From Streptomyces sp. TRM49041 (GTDB lineage: Bacteria; Actinomycetota; Actinomycetes; Streptomycetales; Streptomycetaceae): a DNA stretch of 64,000 nt. Positions 17,928-27,096 of the stretch are shown in pieces. The notes beneath the pieces are model-generated. The model searched no databases, was not told where the DNA came from, and saw only the letters and a list, made by a program, of their open reading frames with translations. The stretch's first letter is position 1, and each line of letters starts with the position of its first letter. Where the stretch lies: NCBI RefSeq assembly GCF_008271805.1, contig NZ_VSRY01000172.1, positions 16,806 to 80,805 of the forward strand, given 5' to 3'. The translations under genes and the position numbers were made by a program.

Positions 17928-18745
17928 ACATCACCATCGAGGAGCTGAGCGTCGCCTACGCCGGGCGGGCCGTCGTCTCCGGGGTCCACCTCATCGCCGC
18001 GCACGGTGAGATCGCCGGACTCGTCGGCCCCAACGGCAGCGGCAAGTCGAGTGTGCTGCGCACCGTGTACCGGCATCTGCGGCCGGCCGCCGGGCGGGTC
18101 CTGGTGGACGGCCGCGACGTGTGGGACCTGGCGCCGGTGCGGGCCGCGCGGAGCGTGGCGGCGCTGCCGCAGGAGCGTGGCAGCGACTTCGAGCTGACGG
18201 TCGGCGAGATCGTCATGATGGGCCGCACCCCGTACAAGGGGCCCTTCTCCGGCGAGGACGACACCGACCGGGCCGTCGTGGCGGCGGCCCTGGAGCAGGT
18301 CGGCATGGCCGAGGCCCGGGGGCGGGCGTTCTCGGCGCTGTCCGGCGGCGAGCGACAGCGGGTCCTGCTGGCCCGGGCCCTGGCCCAGGACCCCGACGTG
18401 CTCGTCCTGGACGAGCCGACCAACCATCTGGACGTACTGCACCAGGTGGAGTTGCTCGCCCTGCTGCGGGACCAGCGGCGTACGACCCTGGTGTCGCTGC
18501 ACGACCTGAACGCGGCGGCTTCGGTGTGCGACCGGCTCCATGTGCTGCACCAGGGGCGGGTGGTGGCGTCCGGGACCCCGCACGAGGTGCTGACGCCGGA
18601 GCTGCTCGCCGAGGTGTTCGGCGTGCGGGCCGCGGTGGTCGAACACCCCCTGACGGGCGATCCGTTGATCGCCTTCGACCACCGTTCCCCGGCCGGGGCA
18701 GCGGCCGGGACCGTGCCCGGAGCGGTACCCGTGAGGGTGCCCTAG
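17924..18745 (+). CDS. ABC importer ATPase (FepC/BtuD class)
   Basis: 273 residues. Walker A is GPNGSGKSS near residue 37, the signature is LSGGERQRV near 140, Walker B is DVLVLDEPTNHLD near 160 and the switch His is in LVSLHDLNAA. The family's iron/B12 character is supported by the permease it is translationally coupled to (GTGA overlap). The last 30 residues, rich in Ala, Pro and Val, extend beyond the usual end. It powers uptake by the complex and ends before a bidirectional hairpin. Confidence 0.93.
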   Translation: MNITIEELSVAYAGRAVVSGVHLIAAHGEIAGLVGPNGSGKSSVLRTVYRHLRPAAGRVLVDGRDVWDLAPVRAARSVAALPQERGSDFELTVGEIVMMGRTPYKGPFSGEDDTDRAVVAAALEQVGMAEARGRAFSALSGGERQRVLLARALAQDPDVLVLDEPTNHLDVLHQVELLALLRDQRRTTLVSLHDLNAAASVCDRLHVLHQGRVVASGTPHEVLTPELLAEVFGVRAAVVEHPLTGDPLIAFDHRSPAGAAAGTVPGAVPVRVP

Positions 18746-18758
18746 CGGGCGAGCGGAG

Positions 18759-18786
18759 GGGGCCGCCCTTGGCAGAGGGCGGCCCC
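18759..18786. terminator. Bidirectional hairpin between importer and HTH genes
   Basis: A perfect 10-bp GGGGCCGCCC stem with an 8-base loop lies 13 bp after the ATPase stop and before the end of the convergent HTH gene, so it can serve both. Confidence 0.85.
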
Positions 18787-18838
18787 TGTGACCAGTGGAG
18801 AGGAGGAGGACGACGTGAACGGCAACGGTGACGTGGGC

Positions 18839-19648
18839 CTATGCGGAGCGGCCGGGTGCCTCGTCGGCCGCGCCCCGCACCGCCTCGCTCCGCGCACGCA
18901 TCGTGGCCAGCACGTCGTCCCGGTCGTAGAAGACCCTGCGGCCGTTCTTCCGCCGCCTCCACCGATGGGTGTTGGCCAGCCAGTACACCGTCCCGGAGGC
19001 GATACGCCACCCGGTGGAGATGTCCTCGGCGGTGAGCCCGGCATCGCCCCGGCCTGCGCGCGGGGGCGACGGCGTCTCGTGCAGGGTGTGCCACAAGTCC
19101 GGCGACCAGGTGTGCCCGCGCTCGGCGGAGCACGTGATGGCGGCCCGGCCGGACGGCGTGCCGGAGCCGAGGTGCGCGACCAGCGTCCCGGGGCAGCCGG
19201 GCCGTACGCACGGACCGATCACCATGTGCCGGTCCGTACGCCCGGACAGCACCGACCAGGCCGCCTTCACCAGTTCGTCGGTCTCGGTCACGAGGTCCTC
19301 CGCCGCCTCGTGACCGGCGAGCCAGCCGGCGTGGTGGCCGAGGAAGGCCAGCAGCGCGACGGTGTTCCGGGTCGGCGCCTGCACCCGCCGCCCCTCGCGG
19401 ACCACCGCGGCCCAGCTCGCCAGCACCCCCCGTATCTCGTCCCGGACCTCCACGGCACGGGTGTTGAGGGGGATACCGGGAGCACCGCGCTCCCGGACCC
19501 GCTCGACCACCGCGCGCGAGGGCCGGGACGAGGTGAGGGAGTGGGTCAGTTCGCTGTACAGCTCTCCAAGGGCCACCAGATTCTTGGTGATCCGCCGACG
19601 GGTCACCTGAGTGCTCGGACTATAGGCAGGAATTGAGGCACATGACAT
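18839..19648 (-). CDS. DNA-binding protein with zinc-ribbon-like segment and C-terminal HTH
   Basis: 269 residues from an ATG with AGAGGA 7 bases upstream. The N-terminal 130 residues are helical. Around residues 145-180 there is a CVRPGCPGTL...CSAERGHTW arrangement that looks like a zinc ribbon with three Cys and a His. The C-terminus (LTAEDISTGWRIASGTVYWLANTHRWRRR...VFYDRDDVLATM) is a winged MerR/excisionase-like helix-turn-helix. Similar proteins occur singly in Streptomyces, often near regulatory or mobile genes; I do not recognise a characterised homologue. It converges on the importer operon. A 515-bp stretch to the HAD gene follows upstream. Confidence 0.75.
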   Translation of the reverse strand: MSCASIPAYSPSTQVTRRRITKNLVALGELYSELTHSLTSSRPSRAVVERVRERGAPGIPLNTRAVEVRDEIRGVLASWAAVVREGRRVQAPTRNTVALLAFLGHHAGWLAGHEAAEDLVTETDELVKAAWSVLSGRTDRHMVIGPCVRPGCPGTLVAHLGSGTPSGRAAITCSAERGHTWSPDLWHTLHETPSPPRAGRGDAGLTAEDISTGWRIASGTVYWLANTHRWRRRKNGRRVFYDRDDVLATMRARSEAVRGAADEAPGRSA

Positions 19649-20163
19649 AGGACATCCTCTGCAAGCGGATGACGACAGCACCAATAAGCCTGCGGGTTCC
19701 GGCTACCAGGTCGATACCATTCTGTTCCCGCTCACCGGCACCCCGGCCAACCCTTGACAAAAGGCCACAGGCGCCAAGAGGATGGACTGCAGGTTGGTGT
19801 TTCGTGCCATTTTTCGGACAGCGCTCACGGGGGCTCACGCGTTCCTCCCGTAAATATCGCGTCAACACCGCCTGAGGCGTTGACGAATTGCGCTCGACGC
19901 ATATCAACTCGCCCATCAGCCCAGGTCAGTGGCGCTGTTCAGCATGTGCGACACCGGGCGCTGAAGCCCGCCTCGAAGTCCTTTCGGCTCCCATGGGCAT
20001 GATGCCCGCGTCGATTCCGGAGCCACTTCGACGCGCCCCCGTGACACCGCCCGATCTCCATGGCCGGAAACCACCTCCAGCGGCATGACATTTTCCGCCA
20101 CACCCATGAATTGAGGCTGACATCATCACGCGCACGGAAACCACGGAAACCGGCCTCCGGACC
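19649..20163. other. 515-bp region without a supported gene
   Basis: Several short open frames exist on both strands but none has family resemblance, a ribosome binding site or sustained G/C3 bias. A sequence CTTGACA at 19753-19759 resembles a -35 element on the plus strand, with GAGGAT about 18 bases later as a weak -10. G/C content is lower than in the flanking genes. It probably holds promoters for the HTH gene (leftward) and the HAD gene (rightward). Confidence 0.5.
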
Positions 20164-20853
20164 GTGGACACAGTCCTTTTCGATCTCGATGGAACACTCG
20201 TCGACACGCTCGACGACATCGTCCGCTCGGTGAACACGGCACTGCGCGACCACGGCCTTCCCGCCCTTTCCCGCACGGAGGTCAGGGACCGGGTCGGCGA
20301 GGGCGGTACGGCGCTGATCGAGGCGTCGGTGCGCAAGTCGGGGCGCGCCGTCGGCCCCGCACTCGTGGCCCGCGCCCAGGAGTCCTACCTGACCGGCTAC
20401 GCCGCGGCCCCGGCCGAGGAGTCCCGGCCGTACCCGGGCGCGGAGGTCCTGCTGTCCCGGCTCCGCGCGGCAGGCATCCGCACCGCGCTGTGCACCAACA
20501 AAGCGGGCGGCGTCACGGCCGAGCTGCTCAGGGCGCTGGGCCTCGACGGCTGGTTCGACGCCGTCGTGACCGGTGACGGGCCCGCCGGCCGCAAGCCCTC
20601 GCCCGAACCCCTGCGCCACGCCCTGAAGCTGGCCGGCGGCTCCGCCGGCCTCATGGTCGGCGACAGCAGACACGACCTCGCCGCCGCCCACGCGGCCGCA
20701 ATGCCCGCCGCCTGGGTCGGCTTCGGTTACGGCCGGCCCGACGCCGACCGTGCCCCGGACCTGGAGCTGCCCCGCCTCGACGCGCTGGAGTCCGCGGCGC
20801 GCGCCGCCCACATCCGCCTCCACGGCACTACCGCGTCGGCATCGGCACCATGA
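20164..20853 (+). CDS. HAD-family phosphatase (Gph/PgmB-like)
   Basis: 229 residues. HAD motif I is DLDGTLVDT near residue 7 with nucleophile Asp7 and acid/base Asp9; motif II is the Thr in ALCTNK near 113; motif III Lys is in AGRKPSPEPL; motif IV is VGDSRHD near 160. A helical cap sits between motifs I and II, as in phosphoglycolate phosphatase. The substrate is not determined. The GTG start is the first credible one but has no obvious ribosome binding site, so the true start may lie upstream. The last 15 residues are a Thr/Ala/Ser tail. It converges on the MFS exporter. Confidence 0.85.
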   Translation: MDTVLFDLDGTLVDTLDDIVRSVNTALRDHGLPALSRTEVRDRVGEGGTALIEASVRKSGRAVGPALVARAQESYLTGYAAAPAEESRPYPGAEVLLSRLRAAGIRTALCTNKAGGVTAELLRALGLDGWFDAVVTGDGPAGRKPSPEPLRHALKLAGGSAGLMVGDSRHDLAAAHAAAMPAAWVGFGYGRPDADRAPDLELPRLDALESAARAAHIRLHGTTASASAP

Positions 20854-20885
20854 ATGCTTGACCCGACGGGACACCGCCCCCGGTG

Positions 20886-22337
20886 TCAGCGGGACGGTGT
20901 CGGCGCCGGGGCGGCGGGCGCCTCGGCGGGCGTGCGGGCGGCGGTGCGCCGCGTGGCCAGGAGCAGTACGCAGAGCCAGGCCGCCCCGGCGGAGATCATC
21001 AGCGCGTACCGGGGGCCCTGCGCGGAGCCCGCGAGCCCCCACGCGGCACCGGCGAGCGCGGGCCCCATGGCGAAGCCGAGGCTGCGGGAGAGCTGGACGA
21101 GGGAGCCGGCGATGCCCACGGCACGGGGCGGCGCGGCGGTCATCACGAGGGTCTGCGTCGGCCCGCCGTACAGGCCCATGCCGGCGCCCGCGAGGGCGAG
21201 CCGCCAGGCGACGTCGCCCTGTGTCCAGCCGTCGCCGCCGATCAGGGCGAGCAGGGTGAGGCCGAGCGCGGTGACGGTCGCGCCGACGACCGCGGTGGGC
21301 CGGGCCCCGTACCGGTCGGCGAGGCGCCCGCCCAGCGGGCCCATGAGGCCCATGGCGAGCGGGAAGGCGAGGACGGTCAGACCGGTCGCGGTCGCGGAGA
21401 GGCCGCTGTCGCTCTGGAGCCGCAGGGCGACCACGTAGTGCATGGCCGCGAAGCCCGCGGCCAGCGAGCACACGGCGCCGTACACCCCGAACACGCCCGA
21501 GGCGCGCACCACGTCGACGACGGGCCGGGCCGCGGGGCGGCGCGTCCACCACAGCACCGGGGGCAGCGCGGCGAGGCCGAGCAGCAGCCAGGCGGGGACC
21601 GTGGGGGCGAGGGTGAGGGCGAGGAGGAGCGCGGCGACGGCGCTGCCGACGAGCGCGGCGTCGGTGAGGGGCTGCCGGCCGGGGGCGGTGAGCCCGCCCT
21701 TCTTCGGCAGGACACGCAGCACGACGAAGAGCGCGGCCAGACAGACGGGAAGCTTCACGAGGAGGACCGCCCGCCATCCGAACGCGTCCAGCAGCAGACC
21801 GCCGACGGCCGGGCCGGTGACCGCGCCCAGCGGGCCGAGCGTGGCGGGGACGCTCATCGCGCGGCCGCGCAGCGACGGCGGCACCGCGCGCATCACCAGG
21901 ACGGGCATGAGGACGAACAGGAGGGCGCCGAACGTGCCCTGGGCGATCCGGGCGACGGCCAGCCAGGCCATCCACGGAGCGAGCGCGGCGAGCAGCCCGC
22001 ACGCCGCGAACCCGGATATCGCGAGCAGCAGCGCGGACCGCAGCCCCACCCCGCCCTTGCCGCCGCCGTCCAGCCAGCGGCCCGCCGGCAGCAGCAGCGA
22101 CACGACGGCCAGCTGGTAGCCGAGGACCGCCCACTGCGCCATCGAAGCGGAGACGTCGAGATCGGTGGATATCGTCGCCAGGGCGATATTGACGACGTTC
22201 ATATCGAGCATTGCCGTGAACGACAGCGCGCCCGCGATGGCGACCAGGATCCATGGGCTCCGGTCGCCCGTTAACGGGTTCTGGGGCTTCTCCGGCTTCT
22301 CCGTGCCCGGTACGCCATCCTGTTCGCGGTGCGGCAT
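20886..22337 (-). CDS. MFS drug exporter, DHA2 (14-TMS) family
   Basis: 483 residues with 13-14 hydrophobic segments. The family-specific motif in helix 1 is LDMNVVNIAL, and the antiporter motif C is in helix 5 (LGPLGAVTGPAVGGLL), which indicates proton-coupled drug export. It starts at an ATG with a short cytoplasmic Pro/Glu segment. Codon 22 is TTA (plus-strand 22272-22274), which in Streptomyces makes translation depend on bldA tRNA. It does not belong to an evident cluster; the nearest gene upstream is the copper module, divergent. The drug specificity cannot be read from sequence. Confidence 0.9.
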   Translation of the reverse strand: MPHREQDGVPGTEKPEKPQNPLTGDRSPWILVAIAGALSFTAMLDMNVVNIALATISTDLDVSASMAQWAVLGYQLAVVSLLLPAGRWLDGGGKGGVGLRSALLLAISGFAACGLLAALAPWMAWLAVARIAQGTFGALLFVLMPVLVMRAVPPSLRGRAMSVPATLGPLGAVTGPAVGGLLLDAFGWRAVLLVKLPVCLAALFVVLRVLPKKGGLTAPGRQPLTDAALVGSAVAALLLALTLAPTVPAWLLLGLAALPPVLWWTRRPAARPVVDVVRASGVFGVYGAVCSLAAGFAAMHYVVALRLQSDSGLSATATGLTVLAFPLAMGLMGPLGGRLADRYGARPTAVVGATVTALGLTLLALIGGDGWTQGDVAWRLALAGAGMGLYGGPTQTLVMTAAPPRAVGIAGSLVQLSRSLGFAMGPALAGAAWGLAGSAQGPRYALMISAGAAWLCVLLLATRRTAARTPAEAPAAPAPTPSR

Positions 22338-22439
22338 TGCTCGGTCCTTTCACGCCCGACGTGCGGCGGGCTACACCCCAATAGTCGCGGGCAGTCGGGG
22401 CGAGGTTCCCAGGCCCCGGAGGCGAACGGCCGGAATCGG

Positions 22440-22535
22440 ACGGACGTCGCCGGTGGGCCTTCGGTGGTCTTCAGGTGTCCTCGGGTGTCTTCGACGGTCG
22501 TCGGTGTTCTTCGGGCCTCTTCAGGGGTCTTGCGG
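22440..22535. repeat. Degenerate TCTTC/GTCTTC iterations in the MFS-copper intergenic gap
   Basis: The 464-bp gap between the divergent MFS and copper genes holds a stretch where TTCGG, GTCTTC, TCCTCGG and TCTTCAGG recur about every 10-14 bases. It contains no gene I can support. On the minus strand the units read GAAGAC-like. It may hold regulator sites for either gene or be slippage-derived. Confidence 0.5.
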
Positions 22536-22801
22536 AAAAACGGCGGAGGCTTTCTCCAGGTAGTCGGCCCGCGGCCCGGGCGGGTTCCCGGACGGGAACG
22601 GGAGAATGCTCACGTACGGGATTCCCGCCGAGCCGGGGCGAATCGCCGGTTCTCCGTGCCAGCATGAGTGCCCGGGCCGCGGGAAATCACCACTCGCCCA
22701 GGCACGGCCCGTCCCTTGTCGGCCCGTCAGCCGCGTGTCCGGGCCATCCCCCGTACCGGGAGTCGTGGCTGGCGGGCGCTTCTGTGCAGGAGCGGAACAT
22801 C

Positions 22802-23032
22802 ATGAAAGATGCCCAGCGGCCGCTGGTGGGCCTGAGCGGCTTCGTGGCGCTGCTCGTGGCGCTGCTCGCCGTCTCGTACACCGTCGGGTCACTCGCCGGT
22901 CCCGTCGCGCCCGGTCTCCACCCCGGCCAGAGCCGGCCGCTCGACGGCACCGGCGGCGCGGGGGAAGGCAACGGCAGCGGCGAAGGCGGGATGGACATGG
23001 GCGGAATGGACATGGAAGGGATGAGCCGATGA
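22802..23032 (+). CDS. Small membrane protein with Met-rich tail, copper-module leader gene
   Basis: 76 residues. One transmembrane helix (FVALLVALLAVSYTVGSLA, about 13-31) is followed by an extracytoplasmic Gly/Asn linker and a C-terminal MDMGGMDMEGM. Methionine clusters with Asp in this spacing are Cu(I)-binding in periplasmic copper proteins. AGGAGC precedes the ATG and the stop overlaps the CopA start (ATGA), so the two are co-translated. A periplasmic copper acceptor handing over to, or taking from, the pump is inferred. It is easily missed because of its length. Confidence 0.75.
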   Translation: MKDAQRPLVGLSGFVALLVALLAVSYTVGSLAGPVAPGLHPGQSRPLDGTGGAGEGNGSGEGGMDMGGMDMEGMSR

Positions 23033-25545
23033 CCGCGCCCGGCCCCGTGGCCGCCGCCACGAGCACGGTCGGCACCTCGACCACGACCACCTCCACCGAC
23101 CTCGTCATCGGCGGCATGACGTGCGCGGCCTGCGTGAACCGGGTCGAGAAGGGCCTCGCCAAGCTGGAGGGCGTGGCCGCCACGGTCAACCTCGCCACCG
23201 GTACGGCCCATGTCACACACCCGCCGACGTACACCGTCCCGGACCTGGTCGCCGCCGTCGAACGCTCCGGGTTCACCGCCGAGCTGCCGGCCCCGCCTCC
23301 GTCCGAGGAGGACTCGGAGGCCGCCAGGCGGGAGCGGCGCGACCAGGAGACCGCCGCGGAGGACGCCGCGCAGCGGCACCGGCTGCTGGTGACGGCCCTG
23401 CTGTCCGTGCCCGTACTGGTCCTCTCCATGGTTCCCGCCCTGCAGTTCGCCAACTGGCAGTGGCTGTGCTTCGCGCTGGCCGCGCCCGTCGCCTTCTGGA
23501 GCACCTGGCCCTGCCATGTGAAGGCGTTACGGGGGCTGCGGCACTCGGCGGCCACCATGGACACGCTCGTCTCGCTCGGGGTGATCGCGGCGTTCGCCTG
23601 GTCGACATACGCCCTGTTCCTGGGCGGCGCGGGACAGCCGGGCATGCGGATGCCGTTCAGCCTGCTGCCGTCCGCGTCCACGGGCGTCGCGCACGTCTAC
23701 CTGGAAGCGGCCGTCGCCGTACCGCTGTTCGTGCTGACCGGGCGGTACCTGGAGGCGCGCGCCAAGCGCGGCACCGGCGCCGCGCTGCGCTCGCTGGCCG
23801 AACTGGCCGCCAAGGACGTCGCGGTGCGCTGCGAGAAGTCCGGCCGGGAGCGGCGCATCCCCGTGGAGCAGCTGCGTGTGGGGCAGGTCTTCGTCGTACG
23901 GCCCGGGGAGAAGGTCGCCACGGACGGCGTGGTCGTGGAGGGCGGTTCGGCCCTCGACCTGTCGCTGGTGACGGGCGAGAGCGAGCCCGTCGAGGTGGGG
24001 CCCGGCTCCCCGGCGGTCGGCGCGGCCGTGAACGCCGGGGGGCTGCTGCTGGTCCGGGCGACCGCGGTCGGCGAGGACACACAGCTGGCCCGTATCACGA
24101 AGCTGGTGACGGGAGCGCTGGCGGGCAAGGCCCGGGCGCAGCGCGTCGCCGACCAGGTCGCCGGTGTCTTCGTCCCGGTGGTGCTGGCGCTGGCCGTCAC
24201 GGTGCTGGGCTTCTGGCTGGGCGCCGGCGCGGACCCGCAGGCGGCCGTGACGGTCGCGGTGGCCGTCCTGGTCGTCGCCTGCCCCTGCGCCCTGGGCCTC
24301 GCCACACCGACTGCTCTGCTGGCCGCGACCGGCCGGGGCGCCCAGCTCGGCATCCTCGTCAACGGCCCGCGCGCCCTGGAGGCCCTGCGCGGCGTCGACA
24401 CCGTGGTCCTGGACAAGACGGGCACTCTGACGACGGGCAGGCTGCTCGTCACGGACGTCGCGGCGGTGGGCGAGGACGCGCCCGGCGTCGAGGGCGCCGC
24501 CGGCGGGACGGGCGCACGAGCCACCGTACAGACCGGCGACGCGAAGGCCGTCGCGCGGACCCGCGGCGACGACACGGCGCGGCGTGAGGTGCTGCGGCTC
24601 GCGGGGGCCGTGGAGCAGGGGTCCGACCATCCGCTGGGGAAGGCCGTGGCCGCATACGCGCGGCGGACGCTCGGGGACGACGCGCTGCCCCGCGTCGACG
24701 CGTTCGTGTCCACGACCGGGGTCGGCGTCACCGGCCTGGTCGACGGGCGGCGCGTCGAGGTGTGCGCCCCCGGGGACGACGTACTGCCGGAGGCGCTGGC
24801 CGCCGGGCTCGCGGCGGCGGAGGCGGCCGCGCACACCCCCGTGCTGGTCAAGGTGGACGGCACCCCGCGCGCGCTGATCGCCCTGGGCGACACCCTGCGG
24901 CCCGGGGCGTACCGGGCGGTGGAGCGGCTGCGGAGGCTCGGGCTGCGGCCCGTGCTGGCGACCGGCGACCGGGACGCCACCGCGCACGCCGTCGCCACGC
25001 AGCTGGGCATCCCGGAGGCGGACGTCCACGCCCGCTGCACACCCGAGGACAAGGCCGCGCTGGTGGCCGCCCTGAAGGCCGAGGGCCGCCGGGTCGCCGT
25101 GCTGGGCGACGGTGTGAACGACACGGTCGCCCTGGCCAACGCCGACCTGGGCATCGCGATGGGCAGCGGTACGGACGCGGCGATCGGCGCGGCGGACGTG
25201 ACACTGGTCCGCGAGGACATCGAGGCCGTCGCCGACGCCGTACGGCTCGCCCGCCGCACCCTCGGCACGATCCGGACCAACCTGGTCTGGGCGTTCGGCT
25301 ACAACGTGGTCACCATCCCGCTCGCGGCGACCGGCTGGCTCAACCCGATGGTCGCGGCCGCCGCCATGTCGGTCAGCTCGGTGCTCGTCGTCACCAACAG
25401 CCTGCGGCTGCGCGGCTGGCAACCGGCACGCCCGGCGTCGGCCACGCGCAGGACACCGCGGCGGACCACGGAACCGGCCTCGGAACCGGCCTCGGAACGG
25501 GCCTCGGAGCAGGCGACGGAGACGACCACGGAGGCCCCCGCATGA
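23029..25545 (+). CDS. copA-like: Copper-exporting P1B-type ATPase
   Basis: 838 residues. A single N-terminal HMA domain carries GMTCAAC near residue 30. Transmembrane helices follow, with the actuator TGES near 313, ion-binding CPC (VACPCALG) near 417, phosphorylation DKTGT near 461 and the hinge GDGVNDTVALANAD near 693. CPC with an N-terminal GMTCAAC specifies Cu(I)/Ag(I) export. The hinge has Thr where most family members have Ala-Pro. Codon 167 is TTA, implying bldA control of translation. The stop overlaps the next gene's ATG (ATGA), so leader, pump and PCuAC-like protein form a coupled operon. The C-terminal 40 residues are a Thr/Glu/Ala repeat (ASEPASEPASERASEQ). Confidence 0.94.
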   Translation: MTAPGPVAAATSTVGTSTTTTSTDLVIGGMTCAACVNRVEKGLAKLEGVAATVNLATGTAHVTHPPTYTVPDLVAAVERSGFTAELPAPPPSEEDSEAARRERRDQETAAEDAAQRHRLLVTALLSVPVLVLSMVPALQFANWQWLCFALAAPVAFWSTWPCHVKALRGLRHSAATMDTLVSLGVIAAFAWSTYALFLGGAGQPGMRMPFSLLPSASTGVAHVYLEAAVAVPLFVLTGRYLEARAKRGTGAALRSLAELAAKDVAVRCEKSGRERRIPVEQLRVGQVFVVRPGEKVATDGVVVEGGSALDLSLVTGESEPVEVGPGSPAVGAAVNAGGLLLVRATAVGEDTQLARITKLVTGALAGKARAQRVADQVAGVFVPVVLALAVTVLGFWLGAGADPQAAVTVAVAVLVVACPCALGLATPTALLAATGRGAQLGILVNGPRALEALRGVDTVVLDKTGTLTTGRLLVTDVAAVGEDAPGVEGAAGGTGARATVQTGDAKAVARTRGDDTARREVLRLAGAVEQGSDHPLGKAVAAYARRTLGDDALPRVDAFVSTTGVGVTGLVDGRRVEVCAPGDDVLPEALAAGLAAAEAAAHTPVLVKVDGTPRALIALGDTLRPGAYRAVERLRRLGLRPVLATGDRDATAHAVATQLGIPEADVHARCTPEDKAALVAALKAEGRRVAVLGDGVNDTVALANADLGIAMGSGTDAAIGAADVTLVREDIEAVADAVRLARRTLGTIRTNLVWAFGYNVVTIPLAATGWLNPMVAAAAMSVSSVLVVTNSLRLRGWQPARPASATRRTPRRTTEPASEPASERASEQATETTTEAPA

Positions 25546-26042
25546 CGCCGGTACGACGCCGGGCCGAGAAAGCCCTGCCCGCGCTCGCCGCCGTCGTGGC
25601 GAGCGCGGTCGCGCTGGGCGGTCTCACCGCCTGGACCACCGCGGGGGCCGCCGGGACACCGGCGGAGCTGAAGGTCACCCACGCGCGCGTGCTCCAGCCG
25701 TTCCCCGGCCGGGAGTCCACCGCGGTGGTCTTCTCCATCACCAACAGCGGCACCGCCGACGACCGGCTGACGTCCGTGACGTCCCCGGCCGTCACCGAGG
25801 CGATGATCTCGCGCGACGACGACGTGGGCGCCGGCGCGGCCCGCATGCGGATGGTCGCCTCGGCGACGGTCCCCGCGCGCGGGACGCTGGAGATGACCCC
25901 GTACGGCACGGACGTCATGGTGGAGCTGCGCGAGCCGGTCACGCTGGGCCAGCGCATCCCGTTCGTGCTGCGCTTCGAGGAGAGCGGCGACATCGAGGCG
26001 GAGGCGGTCGTCGTCCGGCACTCAGAGTGGTCCTACCGCTAG
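25542..26042 (+). CDS. PCu(A)C-like secreted copper chaperone, degenerate binding site
   Basis: 166 residues with an N-terminal signal/anchor segment (ALAAVVASAVALGGLTAW). The body aligns with PCu(A)C chaperones by FSITNSGTADDRLTSVTSPAV and RGTLEMTPYGTDVMVE. Classical members bind Cu(I) through H(M)x10Mx21HxM; here the two His positions are not His, leaving methionines (AARMRMVAS, DVMV). It may use an all-Met site, or carry out another job in the same operon. Translation is coupled to CopA by overlapping ATGA. The export context points to periplasmic copper handling. Confidence 0.8.
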   Translation: MTPVRRRAEKALPALAAVVASAVALGGLTAWTTAGAAGTPAELKVTHARVLQPFPGRESTAVVFSITNSGTADDRLTSVTSPAVTEAMISRDDDVGAGAARMRMVASATVPARGTLEMTPYGTDVMVELREPVTLGQRIPFVLRFEESGDIEAEAVVVRHSEWSYR

Positions 26043-26085
26043 CCTCGCCGTTTCACTTGGGTACGGATGGCTTTGGGGCGGAAAC

Positions 26086-26912
26086 GTGAAAGTGCCTTCG
26101 GTTCTATCGGTCCAGGCGGAGGGCACTTTCCACGTGCAGGGTATCGGTTTGCGTCCCAAGATCTGTGTCAGTGCCGATGGTTCGGGGGTAGTCGGGCATG
26201 CCGGGGCACGGTTGCTGGCGGATCTTGCCGATGCCACCGGGCTGACCGCCGCGTACTCCGCCGCTCTCAGACCGCTTCGGCCGCGCGGGACCGGGCATGA
26301 TCCGGGACGGATCGCCACAGATCTCGCGGTGATGCTCGCCGACGGCGGCGAGGCCATCGCGGACCTCTCCGTGCTGCGGGACCAGGCCGAGGTGTTCGGC
26401 CCGGTCGCCTCCACGCCCACGGCCTGGCGGCTGCTCGCCGACACCGACGAGGCTGCACTCGCCTCACTGCGAGTGGCCCGCGCCTCAGCCCGGGAAGTCG
26501 CCTGGATGCAGGCCGCCCAGACCGGCGAGGGCATACCTGCTGTCCGGGTCGGCGGACGAGAGCTTTCCGGCCTGGTTCTGGACCTCGACGCCACACTGAT
26601 TGCCTGCCGCTCGGAAGAGGAACAGGCAGCCCCGACCTATAAGAGTGGCTTCGGCTTCCATCCGCTGCTGTGTTTCCTCGCCGAACAACGGAGAGGCCGT
26701 GGCGGGGCGGCTGCGGCCCGGGAATGCCGGCGCCAACACCGCCGCCGACCACATCACGGTGCTCGACCAAGCGCTCGCGCAGATCCCTGATGCCCACCGA
26801 TACGGCACCGACATCCTCATCCGCGCCGACAGCGCCGGATCCGCGAAAGCCTTCCTCGCCCACGTCCGCGACCTGCGGAAACAAGGAATCCGTACCACCG
26901 AGCCCGCGTGCG
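26086..26912 (+). pseudogene. IS1380-family transposase relic
   Basis: The N-terminal two thirds of an IS1380-type transposase are readable: LSVLRDQAEVFGPVASTPTAWRLL, then the first catalytic Asp in LVLDLDATLIACRSEEEQAAPTYK and FGFHPLLCFLAEQ. Near 26690 the frame shifts; the continuation RLRPGNAGANTAADHITVL... and ILIRADSAG, with the second Asp, follows in the other forward frame and breaks off at about 26912. The C-terminal third is missing. The element is inactive. It sits between the copper module and the polysaccharide locus. I could not identify matching terminal inverted repeats. Confidence 0.85.
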
Positions 26913-27020
26913 GTGAGGAGCGGGCCTCAAGTCGCCCGGGGGCGCGGGACGCCCCGGCGCGGGAGATGCCCATGGCCGACGGCCGGTCGTCGGCCCCGGC
27001 CCGTGGCGCGGAAGCGGAAA

Positions 27021-27047
27021 CGGCCCGCCGGAGAATCCGACGGGCCG
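27021..27047 (-). terminator. Hairpin after the GT2 operon
   Basis: A 7-bp CGGCCCG/CGGGCCG stem with a 13-base loop lies 50 bp downstream of the small membrane protein gene on the minus strand. Confidence 0.65.
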
Positions 27048-27096
27048 TCACGAAATATTCGAGGTGTTCCTCAGCCTCGCGCGCTTCGGCGGCGGA

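Noticed and set aside
19754..19790. Strong sigma-70-like promoter TTGACA...GAGGAT
   Set aside because: The -10 element is poor and the spacing 18 bases; kept only as a remark, not called as a promoter.
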